DNA of 37,871 nt, taken from Actinomycetota bacterium (GTDB lineage: Bacteria > Actinomycetota > Actinomycetes > Nanopelagicales > Nanopelagicaceae). The stretch is from NCBI GenBank assembly GCA_947451045.1, contig CANFXM010000010.1:1-37871 (forward strand), in the 5' to 3' direction. Made by a program: the position numbers and the translations under genes. Shown here piece after piece: positions 31,534-37,871 of this stretch. How positions within the stretch are numbered: position 1 is the stretch's first letter; each line of letters starts with the position of its first letter. Under the pieces are notes generated by a model, which was not told where the DNA came from, did no database searches, and saw only the letters and a list, made by a program, of their open reading frames with translations.

Positions 31534-33102
31534 ATGAGCGATCTCCATACAACTGCAGGAAAAATTGAAGATCTTCGCGCGCGCGTAGAAGAGGCTGTGC
31601 TCGCTGGGTCAGCACGGGCGATTGAAAAACAACATGCCAAAGGGAAAATGACTGCGCGCGAGCGAATCAGCATGCTTGTTGACGAAGATTCTTTTACTGA
31701 AATTGATGAATTTGCTCGTCATAGATCTACAAAGTTCGGAATGGAAAAAAATCGACCATACGGTGATGGCGTTGTCATCGGTACTGCAACAGTTGATGGT
31801 CGACCTATCGCTCTTTATTCTCAAGATTTCACCATCATGGGTGGCAGCCTCGGTGAGGTACACGCTGAAAAAATTGTAAAGATAGCTGAATTCGCACTCA
31901 AAAGCGGAATTCCTTTAGTCGGCATCAATGATTCGGGTGGGGCTCGTATTCAAGAAGGTGTGGCATCTCTTGGTGGTTACGGAAAAATATTTCGCCTCAA
32001 CACTCGTTCATCGGGAGTCATCCCCCAAATTTCACTCGTGCTTGGACCATGTGCGGGTGGATCTGCATACTCACCTGCGCTAACCGACTTCACTGTGATG
32101 GTAAATGAAACATCACATATGTTCATTACTGGCCCAGATGTAATTAAGACTGTAACTGGTGAAGATGTTGGAATGGAAGAACTTGGTGGCGCTCTCACTC
32201 ATAACACTCGAACTGGTAACTCACATTATTTAGCGGAGAGTGAAGCTGATGCCATTGATTACGTAAAAGCACTTCTCTCTTACCTGCCAAGTAATAACAT
32301 GGATGGCGTTCCGCATCTTCCACCAACTGAAACATTGGACAAGAAGGCTAGTGATATCTCACTAGATACTTTGATTCCCGATAGTACGAATCAGCCTTAT
32401 GACATGAAGGTTTTAATTACTGCGCTTCTTGATGAAGGTGAATTTCTTGAAGTTCACGCACTCTATGCTCCAAATATTATTGTTGGTTTTGGACGTATCG
32501 AAGGTGAGTCAGTAGGAATTATTGCTAACCAACCTAATCAATTGGCCGGAACCTTAGATATAAATTCCAGTGAAAAAGCTGCTCGATTTGTTCGATTCTG
32601 CGATGCATTCAATATCCCGATATTAACACTTGTTGATGTTCCAGGCTTCTTGCCAGGTACGGAGCAAGAATGGAATGGAATTATTCGACGTGGAGCTAAA
32701 TTACTTTATGCCTACGCAGAAGCATCAGTGCCTCTTGTCACGCTAATTACCCGCAAAGCTTACGGTGGGGCTTTCATTGTTATGGGATCAAAGTATCTAG
32801 GTAGCGATATTAACTTTGCATGGCCAAGCGCAGAAATTGCGGTCATGGGCGCCCAGGGTGCTGTAAATATTTTGTATCGCAACGAGCTCAATGAAGCAAA
32901 GAAGCCTGAAGAAAAGCGTGCGCAACTAGTGGAGGAATATAACGAAACTCTTGCAAATCCTTATCTTGCTGCAGAACGCGGAATCATCGATACTGTAATT
33001 GAACCAAATCAGTCTCGCGCATACATCACGAAGGCATTTAGAACTCTAAAAACAAAACGTGACTCATTACCAGCACGCAAACACGGAAATATTCCACTGT
33101 AA
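31534..33102 (+). CDS. accD: acyl-CoA carboxylase beta subunit (AccD5/PccB-type)
   Basis: 522 residues, the usual length of carboxyltransferase beta subunits. The N-terminal half has [26 protein letters not shown] (acyl-CoA oxyanion region) and [16 protein letters not shown]; the C-terminal half has [15 protein letters not shown] (biotin-binding oxyanion region), [14 protein letters not shown] and [11 protein letters not shown]. It transfers CO2 from carboxybiotin to propionyl-CoA or acetyl-CoA; D/I specificity residues were not resolved. It forms a complex with AccE and AccA encoded downstream, and its start is 18 bases from the divergent birA. Confidence 0.94.
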   Translation: MSDLHTTAGKIEDLRARVEEAVLAGSARAIEKQHAKGKMTARERISMLVDEDSFTEIDEFARHRSTKFGMEKNRPYGDGVVIGTATVDGRPIALYSQDFTIMGGSLGEVHAEKIVKIAEFALKSGIPLVGINDSGGARIQEGVASLGGYGKIFRLNTRSSGVIPQISLVLGPCAGGSAYSPALTDFTVMVNETSHMFITGPDVIKTVTGEDVGMEELGGALTHNTRTGNSHYLAESEADAIDYVKALLSYLPSNNMDGVPHLPPTETLDKKASDISLDTLIPDSTNQPYDMKVLITALLDEGEFLEVHALYAPNIIVGFGRIEGESVGIIANQPNQLAGTLDINSSEKAARFVRFCDAFNIPILTLVDVPGFLPGTEQEWNGIIRRGAKLLYAYAEASVPLVTLITRKAYGGAFIVMGSKYLGSDINFAWPSAEIAVMGAQGAVNILYRNELNEAKKPEEKRAQLVEEYNETLANPYLAAERGIIDTVIEPNQSRAYITKAFRTLKTKRDSLPARKHGNIPL

Positions 33103-33284
33103 TGAAATTTACGGTTACATCTGGAAATCCAACCCCAGAAGAATTGCAAGTAATTCAACAAGTTCTTGAGACGCACACACCAGAAAAACTTGAGCCAGTA
33201 ATCAAACGAAGTGTCTTTGGCCTACCTCAGCTACGTCAACCACTTCCCCATCAAATAACTTTCGGGGCAAGGAATAATTCGTAA
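33102..33284 (+). CDS. accE: acyl-CoA carboxylase epsilon subunit
   Basis: 60 residues. The N-terminus TVTSGNPTPEELQVIQQVLE matches the GNPTPEE motif of AccE, the small subunit that stabilises the AccA-AccD complex in actinobacteria. The rest is poorly conserved and ends GLPQLRQPLPHQITFGARNNS, without the tryptophan often seen near the end. The ATG overlaps the accD TAA by one base (TAATG), and maf follows with no gap, so all are one translational unit. The position between accD and maf equals Rv3281. Confidence 0.88.
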   Translation: MKFTVTSGNPTPEELQVIQQVLETHTPEKLEPVIKRSVFGLPQLRQPLPHQITFGARNNS

Positions 33285-33887
33285 ATGCCAACAGTTGTTC
33301 TCGCATCTCAATCAACTTCAAGGCGTCGCTTACTTGAATCTGCAGGGTTGAAGCCAAAAATAATGGTGAGCCACGTTGATGAAGAGACACCATTTTTTAA
33401 TTCACTCTCTCCTTCAGATATGGTTATTGCACTTGCAATTACGAAAGCTCACACTATTCGAGACTTGATAGATTTTCCAGCAATAATTATTGGGTGCGAC
33501 TCCACATTTGAATTCGAAGGTCAATCTTTTGGCAAGCCTGGTGAACCAGCAATTGCAAAAGAGCGCGCATCACGCGTCCGTGGAAATTCTGGATATTTAC
33601 ATACTGGCCACTGCATTATTGATACATCGAAAAATCTTGAGATATCTGATCGTGTCACTACAAAAGTCACTTTTTCGGATATGACGGATTATGAAATCGA
33701 TGACTATGTTGCATCTGGTGAACCACTTCACGTTGCAGGTGGTTTTACGCTAGATGGTTTTAGTTCGCCATTTATTCCATCAATTGAAGGTGATTACACG
33801 AATGTTGTGGGAATTTCTATGCCATTCTTACGCAAAGCAATGAACCAACTTGGCTATTCATGGCCCGATGTAAAGGAAATGGTATGA
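33285..33887 (+). CDS. maf: Maf-like nucleoside triphosphate pyrophosphatase
   Basis: 200 residues. [17 protein letters not shown] at 6-22 is the Maf N-terminal motif (usually SxSPRR; here the proline is Arg/Ser, a mild change), DEETP and [18 protein letters not shown] carry the catalytic aspartate and lysine. Maf proteins hydrolyse dTTP/UTP or modified nucleotides to monophosphates and are linked to cell-division arrest in some bacteria. It starts immediately after accE and overlaps accA by 4 bases (ATGA), the same order as Rv3280-Rv3282-Rv3285 in M. tuberculosis. Confidence 0.9.
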   Translation: MPTVVLASQSTSRRRLLESAGLKPKIMVSHVDEETPFFNSLSPSDMVIALAITKAHTIRDLIDFPAIIIGCDSTFEFEGQSFGKPGEPAIAKERASRVRGNSGYLHTGHCIIDTSKNLEISDRVTTKVTFSDMTDYEIDDYVASGEPLHVAGGFTLDGFSSPFIPSIEGDYTNVVGISMPFLRKAMNQLGYSWPDVKEMV

Positions 33888-35602
33888 AACGCATACTCAT
33901 TGCAAACCGAGGAGAGATTGCTCTTCGTGTTATTCGGGCCTGCAAAGATCATGGTCTTGAAAGTGTTGCCATTTATTCAGATGAGGATCGTGACTCTCTT
34001 CATGTACAAAGTGCTGATTTTGCATTCTCTCTCGATGGTCTTACCGCGACACAAACATATTTGAATATTGAGAAGATTATTGGCCTTGCTAAAAAATCTG
34101 GAGCAGATGCAGTTCATCCTGGTTATGGGTTTCTTTCCGAGAATGCCAACTTTGCACAAGCAGTTATTGATGCAGGGTTGATATGGATTGGGCCACCACC
34201 ACAAGCAATTCGCGCTCTGGGAGACAAAGTATCTGCCAGAAAGATTGCAGCAAAAGCTGGGGCGCCACTTGTTGCGGGAACAAAAGATCCAGTCGAAGGT
34301 CATGAAGAAGTCACTGCATTTGCAAAAGAGCACGGTCTTCCAGTTGCCATAAAAGCTGCACATGGTGGGGGTGGACGTGGACTCAAGGTCGCACACACAA
34401 TGGAGGAAATTCCAGAACTCTTCGCCTCTGCAGTACGTGAAGCAATTTCAGGCTTTGGCCGTGGAGAATGTTTCGTAGAAAGGTATTTAGATAAACCCCG
34501 TCACGTAGAGACTCAAGTTCTCGTCGATATGCACGGCCATGCAGTTGTTGTTAGTACCCGCGATTGCTCTTTGCAACGCCGTCATCAAAAATTGGTTGAA
34601 GAAGCTCCAGCTCCTTTTCTTACTCCTGAACAAAATGATGAGTTGTACCGTTCAAGTAAAGCAATAATGAAAGAAGCGGGTTACATCGGAGCAGGTACCT
34701 GCGAATTCCTTATCGGATTAGATGGAACTATCTCATTTTTGGAAGTAAATACTCGTCTACAGGTGGAACATCCAGTGAGCGAAGAAGTCACTGGAATTGA
34801 TTTAGTTCGTCAACAATTTAGAATTGCAATGGGCGAACCGCTCGGATTCGATGATCCAGTAATTCGCGGACATTCACTTGAATTTCGTATCAATGGTGAA
34901 GATCCAGGACGTTCGTTCTTACCTGCGCCAGGTCGAATTACTCAATGGGAAATCCCAACAGGACCGGGTGTTCGAGTTGATGCAGGGTTTCGTAATGGTG
35001 ACACAATCGGTGGGAACTTTGATTCACTATTAGCAAAACTTATTGTTACAGGCGCCACACGTGAAGAAGCAATTCAGCGTGCACGTCGAGCACTCTCAGA
35101 ATTCAAGATCGATGGACTTGCAACGGCCCTCACATTCCATCGTGCAATTCTGGAAGATAAAGCATTCACAGAAAATTTTACAGTTTACACAAGTTATATC
35201 GAAAATGAATTTGTAAATGAGATTCCTGCCTATGTCAGTGTGGAACCTGCTCTTTTGACCCACATGGCGCCACAACAATTAGTAGCTGAAGTAAATGGAA
35301 AGCGTTTTGAAGTTTTGGTACACGCACTTGCACCAGTCGTAAAGCGACACCGTGCAAAAAAATCACTTTCAGGAGCAGCTGCAGGTAATGGACTCAAGAG
35401 TCCAATGCAAGGAACCGTTGTAAAGATTGCAGTTGAACCCGGGCGCGCTGTAAAGGCTGGCGAACTTGTCATAGTTCTAGAAGCTATGAAGATGGAGCAA
35501 CCGCTAACTGCACATAAAGATGGAATTATTTCCAATCTCACAGCTTCAATTGGTGATACGGTTGCCAGCGGCACCACGCTCTGTGACATCATTGACGCAT
35601 GA
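33884..35602 (+). CDS. accA: acyl-CoA carboxylase alpha subunit (biotin carboxylase + BCCP)
   Basis: 572 residues. The biotin carboxylase half starts [18 protein letters not shown] and has the ATP-grasp loop [13 protein letters not shown], the [18 protein letters not shown] active site and ISFLE. The C-terminal BCCP domain ends the chain with EAMKMEQ, whose lysine (about 536) is biotinylated by BirA. The subunit carboxylates biotin with ATP and bicarbonate and passes it to AccD. I chose the ATG at 33884, preceded by AAAGGAAA and overlapping the maf stop as ATGA; a frame extension to 33860 has no support. A purine nucleoside phosphorylase gene overlaps its stop. Confidence 0.95.
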   Translation: MKRILIANRGEIALRVIRACKDHGLESVAIYSDEDRDSLHVQSADFAFSLDGLTATQTYLNIEKIIGLAKKSGADAVHPGYGFLSENANFAQAVIDAGLIWIGPPPQAIRALGDKVSARKIAAKAGAPLVAGTKDPVEGHEEVTAFAKEHGLPVAIKAAHGGGGRGLKVAHTMEEIPELFASAVREAISGFGRGECFVERYLDKPRHVETQVLVDMHGHAVVVSTRDCSLQRRHQKLVEEAPAPFLTPEQNDELYRSSKAIMKEAGYIGAGTCEFLIGLDGTISFLEVNTRLQVEHPVSEEVTGIDLVRQQFRIAMGEPLGFDDPVIRGHSLEFRINGEDPGRSFLPAPGRITQWEIPTGPGVRVDAGFRNGDTIGGNFDSLLAKLIVTGATREEAIQRARRALSEFKIDGLATALTFHRAILEDKAFTENFTVYTSYIENEFVNEIPAYVSVEPALLTHMAPQQLVAEVNGKRFEVLVHALAPVVKRHRAKKSLSGAAAGNGLKSPMQGTVVKIAVEPGRAVKAGELVIVLEAMKMEQPLTAHKDGIISNLTASIGDTVASGTTLCDIIDA

Positions 35603-36429
35603 GTAATACAGAACTTCTCTATAAAGATCCACTAGCTGCAGCGCAACAAGCAGCCAATGAGATTGCTCAACGAACAGGCTTTCAATCTCACGACATTGCA
35701 TTAGTAATGGGATCGGGCTGGGTTAGTGCGGTGGATGCACTTGGGACACCAGTCTATGAATGTGATGCCGATGAGATTTCTGGTTTCTTGCCCCCTGCCG
35801 TTGAAGGCCACTCAGGAAAAGTTCGCTCCTATGAAATAAACGATGGAACAAAGATTATTCGTGCACTTGTTTTTCTTGGTCGCACACACTTATATGAAGG
35901 TAAAGGAATAGAGCCTGTAGTCCATAGCGTTCGTACTGCAGTAAAAGCAGGGTGCAAAATTGTTATCCTCACTAACGCGTGTGGTGGCATTAATAAAGAT
36001 TATCGAGTGGGTCAGCCCGTTCTTATCCGCGACCATATTTCTCTGACTGCAACTTCACCACTTATTGGTGCGAATTTTGTAGATCTAACAGATTTATATA
36101 GTAAAAGAATTCGTGCAATTGTGAAGCAAGAAGACGCCTCACTCAAAGAGGGAGTTTATGTTCACTGGCGTGGACCAACTTATGAAACTCCAGCAGAAAT
36201 TTTAATGATGCGCACGATGGGTGCAGATCTAGTTGGTATGTCTACCGTTCCAGAAGCAATTGCTGCCCATGCCCTTGGCGCGGAAGTTTTAGGTATTTCA
36301 TTGGTTACTAATGCAGCAGCTGGAGTTACTGGCGAAAAGCTCAATCACGAGGAAGTTATTGCTGCAGGAAAAGCTGCCGCTGATTCGATGGGTGCGCTTC
36401 TCAAAGGGGTTATTCCGAAGTTACTGTAG
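35599..36429 (+). CDS. deoD: purine nucleoside phosphorylase (trimeric type)
   Basis: 276 residues of the trimeric PNP family (Rv3307-like, PunA). Visible motifs are VMGSGW (phosphate loop), [28 protein letters not shown] and VTNAAAG with the base-binding asparagine. It splits inosine and guanosine with phosphate to the base plus ribose-1-phosphate, linking nucleoside salvage to sugar metabolism. The ATG overlaps the accA TGA as ATGA. The following phosphohexomutase can use phosphopentoses, so the two may act in sequence. Confidence 0.92.
   Translation: MSNTELLYKDPLAAAQQAANEIAQRTGFQSHDIALVMGSGWVSAVDALGTPVYECDADEISGFLPPAVEGHSGKVRSYEINDGTKIIRALVFLGRTHLYEGKGIEPVVHSVRTAVKAGCKIVILTNACGGINKDYRVGQPVLIRDHISLTATSPLIGANFVDLTDLYSKRIRAIVKQEDASLKEGVYVHWRGPTYETPAEILMMRTMGADLVGMSTVPEAIAAHALGAEVLGISLVTNAAAGVTGEKLNHEEVIAAGKAAADSMGALLKGVIPKLL
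36422..36427 (+). promoter_or_regulatory. -10 element TACTGT, 6 bases before the phosphohexomutase ATG (leaderless)
   Basis: TANNNT-N6-ATG overlapping the end of the PNP gene; no Shine-Dalgarno. Confidence 0.5.
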
Positions 36430-36433
36430 CCCT

Positions 36434-37871
36434 ATGGATCAGGTATTTATTGAAGAAATAAAGCAATGGATTGCAGATGATCCAGATCCTGCTACCGCAA
36501 CACAATTACAAGCCTGGCTTGATGCTAAGGATGAAAAGAATCTTCGAAAGTCTTTTTCTGGTTTTCTACAATTTGGAACAGCAGGTCTTCGAGGTCCCCT
36601 AGGACCTGGGCCATCGTGCATGAATCGCGCAGTGGTAGGAAGAACTGCTGCTGGACTTGTTGCGTATATGAAAAAACGAGGACTTACTTCAGTTGTTATA
36701 GGCCGGGATGCACGCCATGGTTCGGAAGATTTCACACGAGAGAGTGCGCAAATATTCTCTGGCGCAGGTATGAAAGTTTTTGTATTGCCCAGACCATTAC
36801 CAACTCCCGTTCTAGCTTTTGCGACGAAAGAACTTGGATGCGACGTTGGAATTATGGTTACAGCAAGCCATAACCCTGCCCACGATAATGGTTACAAAGT
36901 TTATTTAGGTGGAGTTGTTGATGGAATCAATTACAACGCTTCTCAGATTGTGAACCCAACGGATCAATCTATTGCTGCTGAAATTTCAAGTATTACATCA
37001 CTCGCAACAATTCCACGGGGTAAAGCGTGGAATGTTTTAGATGAGGCTATAGTCGAAAAATATATTCATCGCACGGCACGACTTGCACTAAATCCAGGTG
37101 ATCTCAAAATCGTTTATACCGCCATGCATGGAGTTGGCACAGAAACCGTACAGCGAGTATTTCATTCCAGTGGCTTCGCCTCTCTCATTCTGGTGGATTT
37201 ACAAGCAAAGCCTGATCCAGATTTTCCTACTGTTCCTTTTCCTAATCCAGAAGAGCCAGGCGCAATTGATTTGGCACTAGAGACTGCCCGAAACTTTGAT
37301 GCAGACCTCGTCATCGCAAATGATCCCGATGCGGACAGATGCGCAGCAGCAATCAAAGACAGAAATGGACAATGGAAAATGTTGCGAGGTGATGAGCTGG
37401 GTGTGATATTCGGTGAATCTATCGCCCGAAAGAATCAACAGGGAATCCTTGCTAATTCAATTGTTTCTTCATCGGCTCTTAAGAAAATTGCGCGGCACTA
37501 TTCCTTGGATTTCAAAGAGACTCTTACGGGCTTCAAATGGCTCGCAAAAATAGAAGGACTGACTTTTGGTTATGAAGAAGCGATTGGATATTGTGTTGAT
37601 TCGTCAAACGTCAATGACAAGGATGGAATTTCGGCAGCCCTCTACTTGGCACAAATTGCCAGCGATTTAGCAAAAGAAAATAGGAATTTACAAGACTTAC
37701 TTGATGAAGTATGGAATCGCCATGGTTTCCATGGGACTGAGCAGATTTCAATCCGCTTCGATGACCTTACTAAAATGAGTGCCATTCTTGATTCGATTCG
37801 TAGTCATCCACCTCAGCACATCGCAAATATTCCCGTGGAATCGATAGATGACTTAGAAAAACCTCATGATG
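36434..37871 (+). CDS. pmmB: phosphomannomutase/phosphoglucomutase family protein (3' end outside window)
   Basis: 479 complete codons are visible and the frame runs off the window. Motifs: FGTAGLRGP near residue 51, the phosphoserine loop TASHNP with S145, the metal loop DPDADR at 297-302 and GYEEAIGY in the sugar-binding loop. It belongs to the alpha-D-phosphohexomutases with an N-terminal extension, which interconvert hexose-1- and hexose-6-phosphates, or ribose-1- and ribose-5-phosphate in the PgcA/DeoB-like subgroup. The order PNP-PMM equals deoD-pmmB in M. tuberculosis and fits salvage of ribose-1-phosphate, but the substrate is uncertain. The start ATG is 4 bases after the PNP stop. 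Confidence 0.9.
   Translation, partial: MDQVFIEEIKQWIADDPDPATATQLQAWLDAKDEKNLRKSFSGFLQFGTAGLRGPLGPGPSCMNRAVVGRTAAGLVAYMKKRGLTSVVIGRDARHGSEDFTRESAQIFSGAGMKVFVLPRPLPTPVLAFATKELGCDVGIMVTASHNPAHDNGYKVYLGGVVDGINYNASQIVNPTDQSIAAEISSITSLATIPRGKAWNVLDEAIVEKYIHRTARLALNPGDLKIVYTAMHGVGTETVQRVFHSSGFASLILVDLQAKPDPDFPTVPFPNPEEPGAIDLALETARNFDADLVIANDPDADRCAAAIKDRNGQWKMLRGDELGVIFGESIARKNQQGILANSIVSSSALKKIARHYSLDFKETLTGFKWLAKIEGLTFGYEEAIGYCVDSSNVNDKDGISAALYLAQIASDLAKENRNLQDLLDEVWNRHGFHGTEQISIRFDDLTKMSAILDSIRSHPPQHIANIPVESIDDLEKPHD

Noticed and set aside
33977-34396. 139-codon open frame on the minus strand inside accA
   Set aside because: Composition (many Cys, Trp, Phe) is typical of an antisense shadow, there is no family resemblance, and accA on the other strand is certain.
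1-37871. tRNA, rRNA, CRISPR array, insertion sequence, prophage or toxin-antitoxin genes
   Set aside because: Nearly all bases are covered by recognisable chromosomal genes and the gaps are too short; no repeats of the needed form were noticed by eye.

Overview
The window looks like a compact chromosomal segment of a small-genome actinobacterium. The evidence is a WhiB-family Fe-S regulator, a mycothiol deacetylase (MshB), DUF3107 and DUF3117 proteins, an actinobacterial-type DapC/DapD pair, an AccD/AccE/AccA acyl-CoA carboxylase set, and several gene neighbourhoods that I recall in the same or similar order in Mycobacterium tuberculosis (fdxC-dapC, mshB-Rv1171, moeZ-TetR-DUF3107-rhlE-ParA, htrA-tatB-mrp, birA-accD5-accE5-maf-accA3, purK-purE, deoD-pmmB). 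The DNA is AT-rich for an actinobacterium (about 40-45% G+C by eye, not computed) and densely packed. This fits the freshwater acI lineage (Nanopelagicales, e.g. Planktophila-like), but that placement is inference.

Layout. 1-4214 (minus): envelope glycosyltransferase (cut by the window start), whiB, sugar-1-phosphate nucleotidyltransferase, dapC, ferredoxin. 4310-6626 (plus): GNAT acetyltransferase and cysS. 6623-9007 (minus): small membrane protein, mshB, moeZ. 9115-11380 (plus): TetR regulator, DUF3107, RhlE helicase. 11377-21462 (minus): a long run with a ParA-like ATPase, MpaB-like oxygenase, MarC, PHP phosphoesterase, EamA transporter, Mrp, TatB, HtrA, methyltransferase, leucyl aminopeptidase, DUF3117, a sigma-region-4 microprotein, an SRPBCC protein and a LOG hydrolase. 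21493-22407 (plus): dapD. 22393-26248 (minus): SpoIID/LytB protein, a Wzt/Wzm polysaccharide ABC exporter and a GT2 glycosyltransferase. 26285-29129 (plus): LCP ligase, UDP-glucose dehydrogenase, CoA-binding protein. 29131-31515 (minus): purE, purK, birA. 31534-37871 (plus): accD, accE, maf, accA, purine nucleoside phosphorylase and a phosphohexomutase cut by the window end.

The genes are mostly housekeeping: lysine/diaminopimelate synthesis, mycothiol, sulfur transfer, Fe-S assembly, Tat export, envelope polysaccharide export and attachment, purine synthesis and salvage, and biotin-dependent acyl-CoA carboxylation. I see no tRNA, rRNA, insertion sequence, phage gene or CRISPR array. No gene-free stretch exceeds 300 bases; the longest gaps are 1667-1803 and 20159-20269.

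The most notable signal is regulatory. At 14 of 44 gene starts a TANNNT hexamer sits exactly 6 or 7 bases before the start codon with no convincing Shine-Dalgarno sequence, which predicts leaderless mRNAs. In the 18-bp gap between birA and accD the two divergent -10 elements lie on opposite strands of the same 7 bp. Convergent genes end on each other (twice on a shared CTAA), leaving no room for ordinary terminators. I did not find a clearly new multi-gene system; the best candidates for novelty are this promoter architecture, a 64-residue sigma-region-4-only protein, a ParA-like ATPase lacking its signature lysine, and a CoA-binding protein that appears to need an ATT start.
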